64,000 bases of DNA from Streptomyces sp. NBC_00273 (GTDB lineage Bacteria; Actinomycetota; Actinomycetes; Streptomycetales; Streptomycetaceae), in the NCBI RefSeq assembly GCF_036178145.1, contig NZ_CP108067.1:5642001-5706000 (forward strand). The letters run 5' to 3'. Of the stretch, positions 50,560 to 58,370 are shown one piece after another. Both the position numbers and the translations under genes were made by a program. The notes beneath the pieces are model-generated. The model saw only the letters and a program-made list of their open reading frames with translations. It was not told where the DNA came from and searched no databases. How positions within the stretch are numbered: position 1 is the stretch's first letter; the number at the start of each line of letters is the position of its first letter.

Positions 50560-50844
50560 GTGCAGATCAAGCGTGGTATTAAGACCGCCCTCGCCGCCGG
50601 CGTCCTCGTGGCGGCAGTCGCCACTCCGGCGATGGCCGACAACGTCGCCGGTGGCATCTGGAACTACGGCGTTGGCGACGGCAAGGTGTACTCGAACTAC
50701 TACCACAACGACAAGTGCCACGGGTCTTCGGTGCAGGGTGCCTTCTTCGCCTCCAGCGGCAACGCGGACAAGGGGACGTGGGCCCTGGCCTCGGCCGGGA
50801 AGGCCCGCTCGGGCAACAAGTCGTACTACCGTTCCTCCTGCTGA
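50560..50844 (+). CDS. lactococcin-972-family bacteriocin precursor
   Basis: A 94-aa secreted peptide. It starts at GTG 50560. A signal peptide (MQIKRGIKTALAAGVLVAAV, then ATPAMA) is followed by a mature ~67-aa part: NVAGGIWNYGVGDGKVYSNY, YHNDKCHGSSVQGAFFASS, KARSGNKSYYRSSC. The WNYG and SNYYHNDKCHGSS stretches and the size match lactococcin 972, which in Lactococcus binds lipid II and blocks septum formation. Two Cys residues could form a disulfide. It is followed by its membrane-protein and ATPase genes. Confidence 0.85.
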   Translation: MQIKRGIKTALAAGVLVAAVATPAMADNVAGGIWNYGVGDGKVYSNYYHNDKCHGSSVQGAFFASSGNADKGTWALASAGKARSGNKSYYRSSC

Positions 50845-50888
50845 TCCAGGGCGAGTTGCAGCTCCGGGTTCTCCGTAGCTGATCCGGA

Positions 50889-50916
50889 CCGTGGGGAGGC
50901 GAGAGTCTCCCCACGG
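50889..50916. terminator. strong hairpin between precursor and export genes
   Basis: CCGTGGGGAG pairs perfectly with CTCCCCACGG around an eight-base loop. It lies 44 bases after the bacteriocin stop and 55 before the membrane-protein start, in the same direction. It may partly end transcription so that more precursor than exporter is made. Confidence 0.8.
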
Positions 50917-50971
50917 CTCGTTCCGCGCCGTGCCGAGATGTGCTCCCTGAGTGCCCTGACCTAGGTAATAG

Positions 50972-53083
50972 ATGCTGCACCGAGGTATCAAGTTCGTCCA
51001 TGCCGCCGTGTTGGCCTTCTCGGCGGTCGTAGCGTTCCTGTTCGTGCGAGGACTGGACGAGGACTGGGTACTGGGTCACTCGGCGCTCGTGTGGGTGTCC
51101 GAGTCCGACGACTCGGCAACCGGCGCCCAAGTCGCCGATGCGGTATCCGCGTTCGCCGGACGACGGGGCGTCACGGTGGCACGGGAAGTGCCGGACCTGC
51201 AGGATCCCGACAGGCGCCGGCACCTCTATCTCGCCCCGGGCAGGCCGGGATCCGATGCCGCGTCATGGCCGGGCGAAGGCTACCCGGCGTTCGGACGGGA
51301 CTACCGTACGGATGTCCACCCGATCGCAGACGTCGGGCAACGGGACCCCAGAGGCATCTACTACATCTTCGGCACCCCCGAGGACGCCGACGCGCTGGTG
51401 GCCGAATTCTCGCGCCTCGGCCTGAGCGCCGATGCAGACCACCCGCTCTCCCTCAGCGCACTGGTGCCCTACTACGCGGGCACCGCCCTTTACTGGTCCG
51501 CCCTCGTGGTCGCTCTCGCCGCCATGACGATGACCGGCGCCGGCGTCCTGCTCAACGCCAAGGCGTACGGGGTCCTGCGGCTCCAGGGCAAAACCTTCAC
51601 CGACATCCTCGTGCGTGATCTGCGCCAGCTGGCGGTGTTCTGGGCAGCGGCGGCAGGCGGGGTGGCCGCTGCCGCGCTCGCCTTCCTCGGCCTCTACAAC
51701 GGCCTGGCATGGCTCGGCCTGTTCGCGTCGGTGGCCGCCGTCCTCACCGGTGTGATCGTCCTGCTGATGCTGGCCACCCACACGGCCGCCCTCGCCCTGA
51801 CGTTCAGGACCGACGTGCTGCACGCCCTCAAGGGTGAACTCCCGGCCCGGGCGGCCTCGGCCAGCGCCTACCTGGTGCGCATCCCCGCGCTCCTCCTGGC
51901 CCTGGCCATCGCCACGGACGTCGTCCTGGCCAGTCAAGACGTAGCGGCCCGCCAGGACAGCCGCATCGCCTACGCCGCAGCCCGCGACGCCGTCGCCATC
52001 CGTCTCAACGGGAGCCTCGGAAGCGAATCGCCCCGGATGGAAGCGCCGGTGGGCCAGTGGCTGCGCCGGTCCGACGCCGAAGGGAAGACCATCATCGCCG
52101 GGCGCCGGGACCTCCAGGGGATCGCCCCGACCGCGCACCTGCCCCAGGGCGAGATGCTCATCGTCAACGAGACCTTCCTCGCCAAGCAGCCGTTCCTGGA
52201 CCCCGCAGGACAGCGCCACACCCCGGCGGCTCAGGGTGGTGCGGCCCCGGACGCCCGCAAGGTACGCCTCATCGTCCCCGAGTCCCTCGGCGCGCACGCG
52301 GCGACCATCGCCGCCAGGGTCCCCGGGATACTCAGCCCGACCGACCCGAAGCTCATCCGGTCGGACGCGGTGGAGACGCTCCGGGCCAGGAGCGGGCAGT
52401 CCGTCTTCGCCTACAACCTCGGTGACCAGACCTTCAGCGGCGCCCACACCGTCGGCCAGGACCGCTCCTTCGTACGCGACCCCGTCCTCGTCGTCGTACC
52501 CAACGGGTCCACCTTCCTCACCGACAACGCCTACACGGCGTTCGCCACCCAGGGCGGAGTGGTCTTCACCGACCCGGACGACGTCTTGGCCGGCATCGCG
52601 GCGAACAAGCTGCAGACCTATGTCACCGCCCTGCGCCCGCTCGGACAGAACGCCGCCCTGCAGATGCGGGACGCCGAGATCAATCTCCGGCTGCAGCTCT
52701 TCAACCTCATCGTGGCCGTGGCAGTGCTCCTCATCACCGGCGTCGGCGTCTGCATCGTCTACTCGCGCAAGAACGCCCAGGCCATCTTCGCCAAGCACAT
52801 CAGCGGCTGGACGTTCACCGCCACGCACCGCTCCGCACTCGCCGTGGAGGGCGTGCTCGTCGTGCTCCTCGCCGCCTGGGTCCCGTTCAACGTGTGGCAG
52901 CAGAACCAGGAGCTCGAGCAGTTCACGGCCATGGGCGTACCCGCCCCCCGTCCGCCGGTCACCGTCACCACGCTCGACATCGCCCTCACCGCCGGGCTGA
53001 TCGTCACCGAGGTCGTCGCCGTACTCGTCGCCCTGGCCTTCTTCCACAGCCGCATCGCCAAGGAAGGGGCGACGCAATCGTGA
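50972..53083 (+). CDS. bacteriocin-associated integral membrane protein (lactococcin-972 group)
   Basis: A 703-aa membrane protein. One N-terminal helix (FVHAAVLAFSAVVAFLFV), a ~140-aa outer domain, a cluster of four helices at ~175-310 (ALYWSALVVALAAMTMTGAG, LLMLATHTAALALTF), a large second outer domain, and three C-terminal helices (LFNLIVAVAVLLITGVGVC, ALAVEGVLVVLLAAWVPF, LIVTEVVAVLVALAFF). The plan is FtsX/MacB-like and is the membrane partner always found with lactococcin-972-type peptides. It overlaps the ATPase region by GTGA. It should export the bacteriocin or give immunity. Confidence 0.85.
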   Translation: MLHRGIKFVHAAVLAFSAVVAFLFVRGLDEDWVLGHSALVWVSESDDSATGAQVADAVSAFAGRRGVTVAREVPDLQDPDRRRHLYLAPGRPGSDAASWPGEGYPAFGRDYRTDVHPIADVGQRDPRGIYYIFGTPEDADALVAEFSRLGLSADADHPLSLSALVPYYAGTALYWSALVVALAAMTMTGAGVLLNAKAYGVLRLQGKTFTDILVRDLRQLAVFWAAAAGGVAAAALAFLGLYNGLAWLGLFASVAAVLTGVIVLLMLATHTAALALTFRTDVLHALKGELPARAASASAYLVRIPALLLALAIATDVVLASQDVAARQDSRIAYAAARDAVAIRLNGSLGSESPRMEAPVGQWLRRSDAEGKTIIAGRRDLQGIAPTAHLPQGEMLIVNETFLAKQPFLDPAGQRHTPAAQGGAAPDARKVRLIVPESLGAHAATIAARVPGILSPTDPKLIRSDAVETLRARSGQSVFAYNLGDQTFSGAHTVGQDRSFVRDPVLVVVPNGSTFLTDNAYTAFATQGGVVFTDPDDVLAGIAANKLQTYVTALRPLGQNAALQMRDAEINLRLQLFNLIVAVAVLLITGVGVCIVYSRKNAQAIFAKHISGWTFTATHRSALAVEGVLVVLLAAWVPFNVWQQNQELEQFTAMGVPAPRPPVTVTTLDIALTAGLIVTEVVAVLVALAFFHSRIAKEGATQS

Positions 53084-53121
53084 GCCCCGCCTCGACCGCA
53101 GCCTTCAGCAGGAGCACCACC

Positions 53122-53787
53122 ATGATTGAGATCGACCGCCTGGCGAAGTCGTTCGGCACCCGGAACCTGTGGACCGACGTGACGCTGACCATCGACCGCG
53201 GCGACATGCTCGCACTCGTGGGCCCCAGCGGATCGGGCAAGTCCACCCTCCTCAACTGCCTCGGCCTCCTCGACAAGCCGAGCGCGGGTGCGATCCGTTA
53301 CGACGGCAAGGACATCACCAATTTCAACCAGCGGGGGGTCCGCGCCTTCCGCCGGAACGTCCTCGGCTACCTCTTCCAGAACTACGCCCTGATCGAGAAC
53401 GCCACGGTCGCGGCCAACCTGGAGATCGCCGTCAGGCCGCAGCGCGCGCTCCCGCGGGAAGGGCGCGTCACCATAGCCGAAGCCCTTGAGCGCGTCGGCC
53501 TCGCCGGGCGCCAGAAGGAGAAGATCCACCACCTCAGCGGTGGGGAGCAGCAACGCGTCGCCCTGGCCCGGCTCATCGTCAAGCGGCCGGCCCTGGTCCT
53601 CGCAGACGAGCCGACCGGCGCCCTCGACCAGGAGAACACCACCATGGTCGTCGACATCCTCAGCGAGATGAGCGCCGCCGGATGCGCCGTCGTCATCGCC
53701 ACACACGACGACTACGTCCGCGACCGGTGCGACTCCACGTTCGCCGTCAGCCAGCCCGTTTCCCTGCGGAGCCCGCGGGCGAAGTAG
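53122..53787 (+). CDS. ABC transporter ATP-binding protein of the bacteriocin locus
   Basis: A 221-aa ATPase. Walker [19 protein letters not shown], signature [17 protein letters not shown], Walker [13 protein letters not shown] and the switch His (IATHDDYV) are intact. ATG 53122 is preferred for GGAG eight bases upstream; GTG 53080, overlapping the membrane-protein stop, would add 14 residues. It drives the partner membrane protein. It is the last gene of the locus and converges with the methyltransferase gene. Confidence 0.92.
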   Translation: MIEIDRLAKSFGTRNLWTDVTLTIDRGDMLALVGPSGSGKSTLLNCLGLLDKPSAGAIRYDGKDITNFNQRGVRAFRRNVLGYLFQNYALIENATVAANLEIAVRPQRALPREGRVTIAEALERVGLAGRQKEKIHHLSGGEQQRVALARLIVKRPALVLADEPTGALDQENTTMVVDILSEMSAAGCAVVIATHDDYVRDRCDSTFAVSQPVSLRSPRAK

Positions 53788-53800
53788 GCCACCGGATCCG

Positions 53801-54532
53801 TTAGGTGCGCCGGGCCAGCACCAGCCGCCAGCGGGGAGCACCCCCGGCCTGCCGCCCGAAGTGGTCCAGCGGCACGGTCTCCACGGCGAAGCCGGCCGCC
53901 TCCAGATCGCGGCGGACCCCGCTGAGCGGGAAGGTGCGGTAGTACATGACGAACGGGGGGCGCCACACCGCGTTGCGGACCCGCATCGCCGCGTCGAAGC
54001 CCGCCGTCACCCACCACACCCGGGAGCCGAGCGGCAGCGGGGCGCCGATCGGAAAGGCGAAGACGCCGCCCTCGCGCAGGGCGGCGTGGACCCCGGCGAA
54101 GAGCGCGGGGCGCTCCGACGGGAGGAAGTGGCCGAAGGCGCCGAAGCTGACCGCCAGGTCGTAGGTGTCCGCGAGGGCGGGCGGCAGGGCCCGCGCGTCG
54201 GCCCGTACGAAGTCCACGCGGTCGGCGTCCGCGCCGTACCGGCGCTCGGCCTCCGCGAGCATGCCCGCGCTGAGGTCCACCCCGGTGATCCGGCCGCGGC
54301 ACAGCCGGCCCAGCATGTCGATCCCGGCGCCCGTGCCGCAGCACACGTCCAGACCGGCGCCGAAGGTGCCCTCGTACCGGGCGAGGGTCTCCTCGACCGC
54401 GTCGAGCATCCGGTCCGGGGTGCGGAAGGGGGTGTGGTCGAACTTCGACGCGAGGAGGTCGTAGCCCCGCTCGACCGAGGAGAGGCCCTGCACTGCCAGT
54501 TCGCGGACGCTCGGCCCGTGGGAGGAGAACAC
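53801..54532 (-). CDS. class I SAM-dependent methyltransferase
   Basis: A 243-aa cytoplasmic enzyme. Motif I (GLDVCCGTGAGIDMLGRLC), motif II (GRITGVDLSAGMLAEAERR) and the acidic post-loop (VDFVRADARALPP) define the Rossmann SAM-binding fold; DLAVSFGAFGHFLPSERPAL follows. The substrate cannot be inferred. It starts at GTG 54532 and lies between the bacteriocin locus (convergent) and afsS (same strand, separated by a strong terminator). Confidence 0.88.
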   Translation of the reverse strand: MFSSHGPSVRELAVQGLSSVERGYDLLASKFDHTPFRTPDRMLDAVEETLARYEGTFGAGLDVCCGTGAGIDMLGRLCRGRITGVDLSAGMLAEAERRYGADADRVDFVRADARALPPALADTYDLAVSFGAFGHFLPSERPALFAGVHAALREGGVFAFPIGAPLPLGSRVWWVTAGFDAAMRVRNAVWRPPFVMYYRTFPLSGVRRDLEAAGFAVETVPLDHFGRQAGGAPRWRLVLARRT

Positions 54533-54569
54533 GCCCCCAGCCTATGTCGCAGCCCCCGCACATACGTGT

Positions 54570-54614
54570 ACGGCGGTCGCGGTGGCTCCCCCTCCGGGCC
54601 ACCGCGACCGCCGT
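54570..54614. terminator. 17-bp-stem hairpin terminator after afsS
   Basis: ACGGCGGTCGCGGTGGC pairs perfectly with GCCACCGCGACCGCCGT around an 11-base loop. It lies between the afsS stop and the methyltransferase start on the same strand, insulating the two. Confidence 0.9.
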
Positions 54615-54680
54615 TCCCCCGTTGCTCCCCCGTACTCCCCCGTGGTCCCCCCGGTGGTTCCCCCGTACGTCTTGCGAGTG

Positions 54681-54881
54681 CTACGGGCGCGGACCGGACG
54701 CGTGGTTGTCCAGCGTCAGGATCTCCTCGCCCGCGACCGGCGGCGTGACCGGAGCCGCAGCCGGGTCCTCGGTCTTCTCGAGCGGCTTGATCTCGATGCC
54801 CGAGGCGTGATTGTCCAGGGTCTCGATCTCGACGCCCGAGGCGTGGTTGTCGAGCGGCTTGAGGTTCTCGTTCGTCGTCAT
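54681..54881 (-). CDS. afsS: AfsS small sigma-like activator of secondary metabolism
   Basis: A 66-aa acidic protein with the diagnostic repeats: KPLDNHASGVEI, ETLDNHASGIEI, KPLEKTEDP and LTLDNHASGPRP. AfsS (63 aa in S. coelicolor) has the same DNHAS repeats and stimulates antibiotic pathway activators. The start at 54881 has CAGGAG upstream. It lies directly after afsR on the same strand with its own promoter between them. The repeats are three clear and one degenerate. Confidence 0.92.
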   Translation of the reverse strand: MTTNENLKPLDNHASGVEIETLDNHASGIEIKPLEKTEDPAAAPVTPPVAGEEILTLDNHASGPRP

Positions 54882-55010
54882 CGATTCTCCTGAAGGATGG
54901 TTAGGGCTGGGCCCGTTCGGCGATTCCCCCGATGACCGCCGAACGGGTAGTCCACCAACCGACCCGGATGCTCCCCCGAGGCACCGGGTCGATGCACTTA
55001 TCCTGTCGGA

Positions 55011-55032
55011 CTGCGATAAACGAACGATGAAC
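55011..55032 (-). promoter_or_regulatory. AfsR/PhoP-type box at the afsS promoter
   Basis: Read on the minus strand, two abutting 11-base units GTTCATCGTTC and GTTTATCGCAG match the PhoP-box pattern (GTTCAYYYRNG-like direct repeats). An AGGATA -10-like element follows at about 54999-55004. This is where AfsR and PhoP are known to compete at the S. coelicolor afsS promoter. Confidence 0.8.
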
Positions 55033-55059
55033 GCCTCGTTCAGCCGGCGTCCCCGCAGC

Positions 55060-58000
55060 TCAGGCGGCGATCTCCGAGGCCAACAGGGCCTGCACCTCGC
55101 CCAGTTCGGTCGACCGCAGTTGCGTGAACACGGCCTCCGCGTCCCGCCAGCAGGCCCGCGCGCGGTCCCGCTGCCCCAGCCGCCGCAGCGCCTTGCCGAG
55201 CACCGTCAGGACCGTCGCCCGGCGCCACTCCCCGCCGATCCCGCGCAGCGCGATGGCCTGCTCGGCGTGCGAGGCGGCCAGGGTGGGCCGGCGCGCCGCC
55301 AGGTGGGCCTCGGCGAGCCGGAAGTGCGTCACGCCCTCCCACAGGGGCTGGCGGTTCTCGTGGAACAGCGACAACGCCTCGGCGAGCTGCGCCAGGGCCT
55401 CGCCGAGCCGTCCCGCCTGGGTGAGGGCGATGCCCAGCGCGTAGCGGCCGTTGGCCAGGCGCAGGCTCAGGCCCATCCGGTCGTAGATGGCGATGCCCTG
55501 CTGGGCCAGGTCTATGGCGCTGGGCAGGCGCCCCAGTTCCACGTGGATGCGGGAGAGGTTGCACAGGGCGCTGGCCTCGCCGACGTTGTTGCCGTCGGCG
55601 CGGAAGCACTCGATGGCTTGCAGCAGGTAGCGCTCGCCGTCCGCGTGCCGGCCCTCGTAGAGGGCGATGATCCCGCGGTCGTTGGGGGCCCAGCACATGG
55701 GCAGCGGGTCACCGGCCTCGCGCGCGAGCACGGTGGCCCGGGCGGCCTCGTCGTCGGCCTCGGCGAAGCGGCCAGCCACCAGGTGGACGTTGGTGAGGGT
55801 GGTGCGGGCGCGGCCCTCGGCGTACGGGTCCTTCGCGGCCTGGCCGGCGTCGCGCAGGGCGACCGCGGCCGACTCGTACTGCCGGGAGTTGGCCCCGGAC
55901 TCGGCGAGGTCCTTGGCCGCCCACAGCAGGTCCACGGCCCGGCGCAGGACCAGCGACTCGCCGCCCCGTGCGGAGGCCTGCCGTACGCACGCCAGCAGCG
56001 GGTCGGCCTCGGCGTACAGCCAGTCCAGGGCGGCGCGCGGTTCGGCGAAGACCAGCCCGGGGTAGTGGGTGTCGGACAGGTGCGCGGGCAGCCGGTCGCC
56101 GGGGCGTTCCAGGGCGTAGACACCGGAGGCGGTGGCCAGGTAGAAGTCCAGCAGCCGGTCCAGGGCCGCCTCGCGCCCGCTCGGCGGCTGTTCGTCGCGC
56201 TCGGCGCAGGCACGCGCGTAGAGGCGTACGAGGTCGTGGAAGCGGTAGCGGCCGGGGGCGGCGGATTCGAGGAGGGAGCAGTCGACTAAAGCCTCCAGGA
56301 GGTCCTCGGTGTCGTACTCGGGCAGATCGAGCACGGCGGCCGCCGCCGAGAGGGAGATGTCGGGGCCGTCGGCGAGGCCGAGGAGGCGGAAGGCGCGCTG
56401 CTGGGCGGGCTCCAGCTGGCCGTAGCCGAGCTCGAAGGTGGCCTTGACGGCGAGGTCGCCGGTCTGGAGCTCGTCGAGGCGGCGGCGCTCGTCGGCGAGC
56501 TTGGCGGCCAGGACGGAGACCGTCCAGGTGCGGCGGGCGGCGAGCCGGGAGGCGGCGATGCGGATGGCGAGCGGCAGGAAGCCGCAGGCGCCGACGACGT
56601 TGAGGGCGGCCTGGCGTTCGGCGCGCACGCGCTCCTCGCCGACGATGCGGGTGAAGAGCTGGAGGGCCTCCTCGGGGCTCATCACGTCGAGGTCGACGAG
56701 ATGGGCCCCGGCGAGGCCCGCCATGCGGACCCGGCTGGTGACGAGGGCGGCGCAGCCGGCGGTGCCCGGCAGCAGCGGACGGACCTGGGCGGCGTCGCGG
56801 GCGTTGTCGAGGAGGACCAGCACGCGGCGGCCGTCGAGGATGGAGCGGTAGAGCGCGGCCCGGTCGGCGGAGGAGTCGGGGATGGCCGTGTCGGGCGTGC
56901 CGAGGGCGCGCAGGAAGGAGCCGAGGACGGCCTCCGGTTCGGCGGGTCGGGCCTCGGTGCCCTGGAGGTCGACGTAGAGCTGGCCGTCGGGGAAGTGCGG
57001 GCGGGCGGCGTGGGCCACGTGGACGGCGAGGGTGGTCTTGCCGACGCCGCCGATGCCGGCGAGTGCGGAGACCGCCATGACCTGGTCCTGGGCGCCACCG
57101 CCGAGGATGGCGCCGAGCTCGGCGACGAAGCTGGCGCGGCCCGTGAAGTCGGGAACGGTGGCAGGCAATTGGGCGGGCCTCACGTGAACGGTCGCGGCGG
57201 CCGGGGCCGGGTCCTCCGCGCGGGCGAGATCGGCGTCGGCATTGAGGATGCGCTGCTGGAGCGCGGCCAGTTCGGGACGGGGGTCGACGCCGAGCTCGTC
57301 GGCGAGGAGGCGTCGGGTGTCGGCGTAGACGGCGAGGGCCTCGGCCTGCCGGCCGCTGCGGTAGAGCGCGAGCATCAGCAGCTCGCGCAGGCGTTCGCGC
57401 AGCGGGTGGGCGGCGGTGAGGGCGGTGAGCTCGGAGACGGCCTCGGCGTGGTGGCCGACCTCCAGGTCGAGGTCGAGGCGGGTCTCCAGCAGCTGGAGGC
57501 GCCATTCGGCGAGCCGGATGCGCTCGGTCTCGGCGTGCGGGCCGGGGACGCCGGCGAGGGGCTCGCCCTCCCAGAGGTCGAGGGCGCGGGCCAGGAGCGT
57601 ACGGGCGAGGGAGCGGTCACCGGCGGCCCGGGCCGCTTCGGCGTCGGCGGCGAGGCTGCGGGCGACGCCGAGGTCGAGGGTGGCGGTGGAGCGCAGCCGG
57701 ATGGCGTAGCCGCCGGACTCGGTGACGAGGAGGCCGGGGGCCACGACCTTGCGCAGGCGGGAAGCGTACGTACGGATGGTGGCGAGGGCCTGCTGCGGCG
57801 GGTCCTCGCCCCAGATGGCGTCGATGAGTTCGGGCGCGGTGGCGGTGCGGCCGTCGCGCAGCAGGAGCACGGCGAGCAGGGCGCGCTGCTGGGGGGTTCC
57901 GGAGGGCAGGACCTCGGCGCCGCGCCAGGCGCGGACGGGGCCGAGGACGGCGAAGCGGGACTCGCCCGGACCCGCCGTTTCGCCTGCGGCGGGCTCGGCG

Positions 58001-58239
58001 GACCCGGCCGGCTCCGCGGCCTCCGCGGAGGACCCGGTGGTCTCGGCGGACCCGGCCGGCTTCGCCGTGGACGCGGCCCGGGCCGGGCGGGCGGGCGCCG
58101 GGGCCGCCGCGGGTTCGGCCGCGGGTGCGGGGGTCGCACGCCGTACGGGGGCCGCCCCCGGACCGGCTTCGGGTACGACGGCAGCCGTACGGGCCTCGGG
58201 ATGTTTCCGCGGGCTCGGGATGGCCGGTACGCCGTCCAT
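55060..58239 (-). CDS. afsR: AfsR global regulator (SARP-BTAD, NB-ARC, TPR)
   Basis: A 1059-aa protein. After a ~92-aa Ala/Pro-rich start, a SARP winged helix (RFAVLGPVRAWRGAEVLPSG, ALATIRTYASRLRKVVAPG) and BTAD (to ~330) follow. An NB-ARC ATPase (P-loop GIGGVGKTTLAVHVAH at 395-, VLVLLDNARDAAQV) and C-terminal TPR repeats complete the protein. It is the target of AfsK and activates afsS. S. coelicolor AfsR is about 993 aa; the extra length is mainly the N-terminal Ala-rich leader. ATG 58239 has GGGGGA upstream. The divergent amidohydrolase at 58371 shares its upstream gap. Confidence 0.95.
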   Translation of the reverse strand: MDGVPAIPSPRKHPEARTAAVVPEAGPGAAPVRRATPAPAAEPAAAPAPARPARAASTAKPAGSAETTGSSAEAAEPAGSAEPAAGETAGPGESRFAVLGPVRAWRGAEVLPSGTPQQRALLAVLLLRDGRTATAPELIDAIWGEDPPQQALATIRTYASRLRKVVAPGLLVTESGGYAIRLRSTATLDLGVARSLAADAEAARAAGDRSLARTLLARALDLWEGEPLAGVPGPHAETERIRLAEWRLQLLETRLDLDLEVGHHAEAVSELTALTAAHPLRERLRELLMLALYRSGRQAEALAVYADTRRLLADELGVDPRPELAALQQRILNADADLARAEDPAPAAATVHVRPAQLPATVPDFTGRASFVAELGAILGGGAQDQVMAVSALAGIGGVGKTTLAVHVAHAARPHFPDGQLYVDLQGTEARPAEPEAVLGSFLRALGTPDTAIPDSSADRAALYRSILDGRRVLVLLDNARDAAQVRPLLPGTAGCAALVTSRVRMAGLAGAHLVDLDVMSPEEALQLFTRIVGEERVRAERQAALNVVGACGFLPLAIRIAASRLAARRTWTVSVLAAKLADERRRLDELQTGDLAVKATFELGYGQLEPAQQRAFRLLGLADGPDISLSAAAAVLDLPEYDTEDLLEALVDCSLLESAAPGRYRFHDLVRLYARACAERDEQPPSGREAALDRLLDFYLATASGVYALERPGDRLPAHLSDTHYPGLVFAEPRAALDWLYAEADPLLACVRQASARGGESLVLRRAVDLLWAAKDLAESGANSRQYESAAVALRDAGQAAKDPYAEGRARTTLTNVHLVAGRFAEADDEAARATVLAREAGDPLPMCWAPNDRGIIALYEGRHADGERYLLQAIECFRADGNNVGEASALCNLSRIHVELGRLPSAIDLAQQGIAIYDRMGLSLRLANGRYALGIALTQAGRLGEALAQLAEALSLFHENRQPLWEGVTHFRLAEAHLAARRPTLAASHAEQAIALRGIGGEWRRATVLTVLGKALRRLGQRDRARACWRDAEAVFTQLRSTELGEVQALLASEIAA

Positions 58240-58334
58240 CTGTCGTCCCCCTGCCTTCCGTCGGTGTAAGGGTCAGTCTGCCCTGTCTCGCGCGCACACG
58301 TCAGCCCGTGTCCGAGCGATCACTGGTCAACTAG

Positions 58335-58349
58335 CTGACGGTTCGTCAG
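58335..58349. promoter_or_regulatory. inverted-repeat operator 11
   Basis: CTGACGGTTCGTCAG, 21 bases upstream of the amidohydrolase ATG at 58371 and 95 bases upstream of the afsR start, in their divergent gap. Confidence 0.85.
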
Positions 58350-58370
58350 ATCAGCGCTACCGTATGAGCC

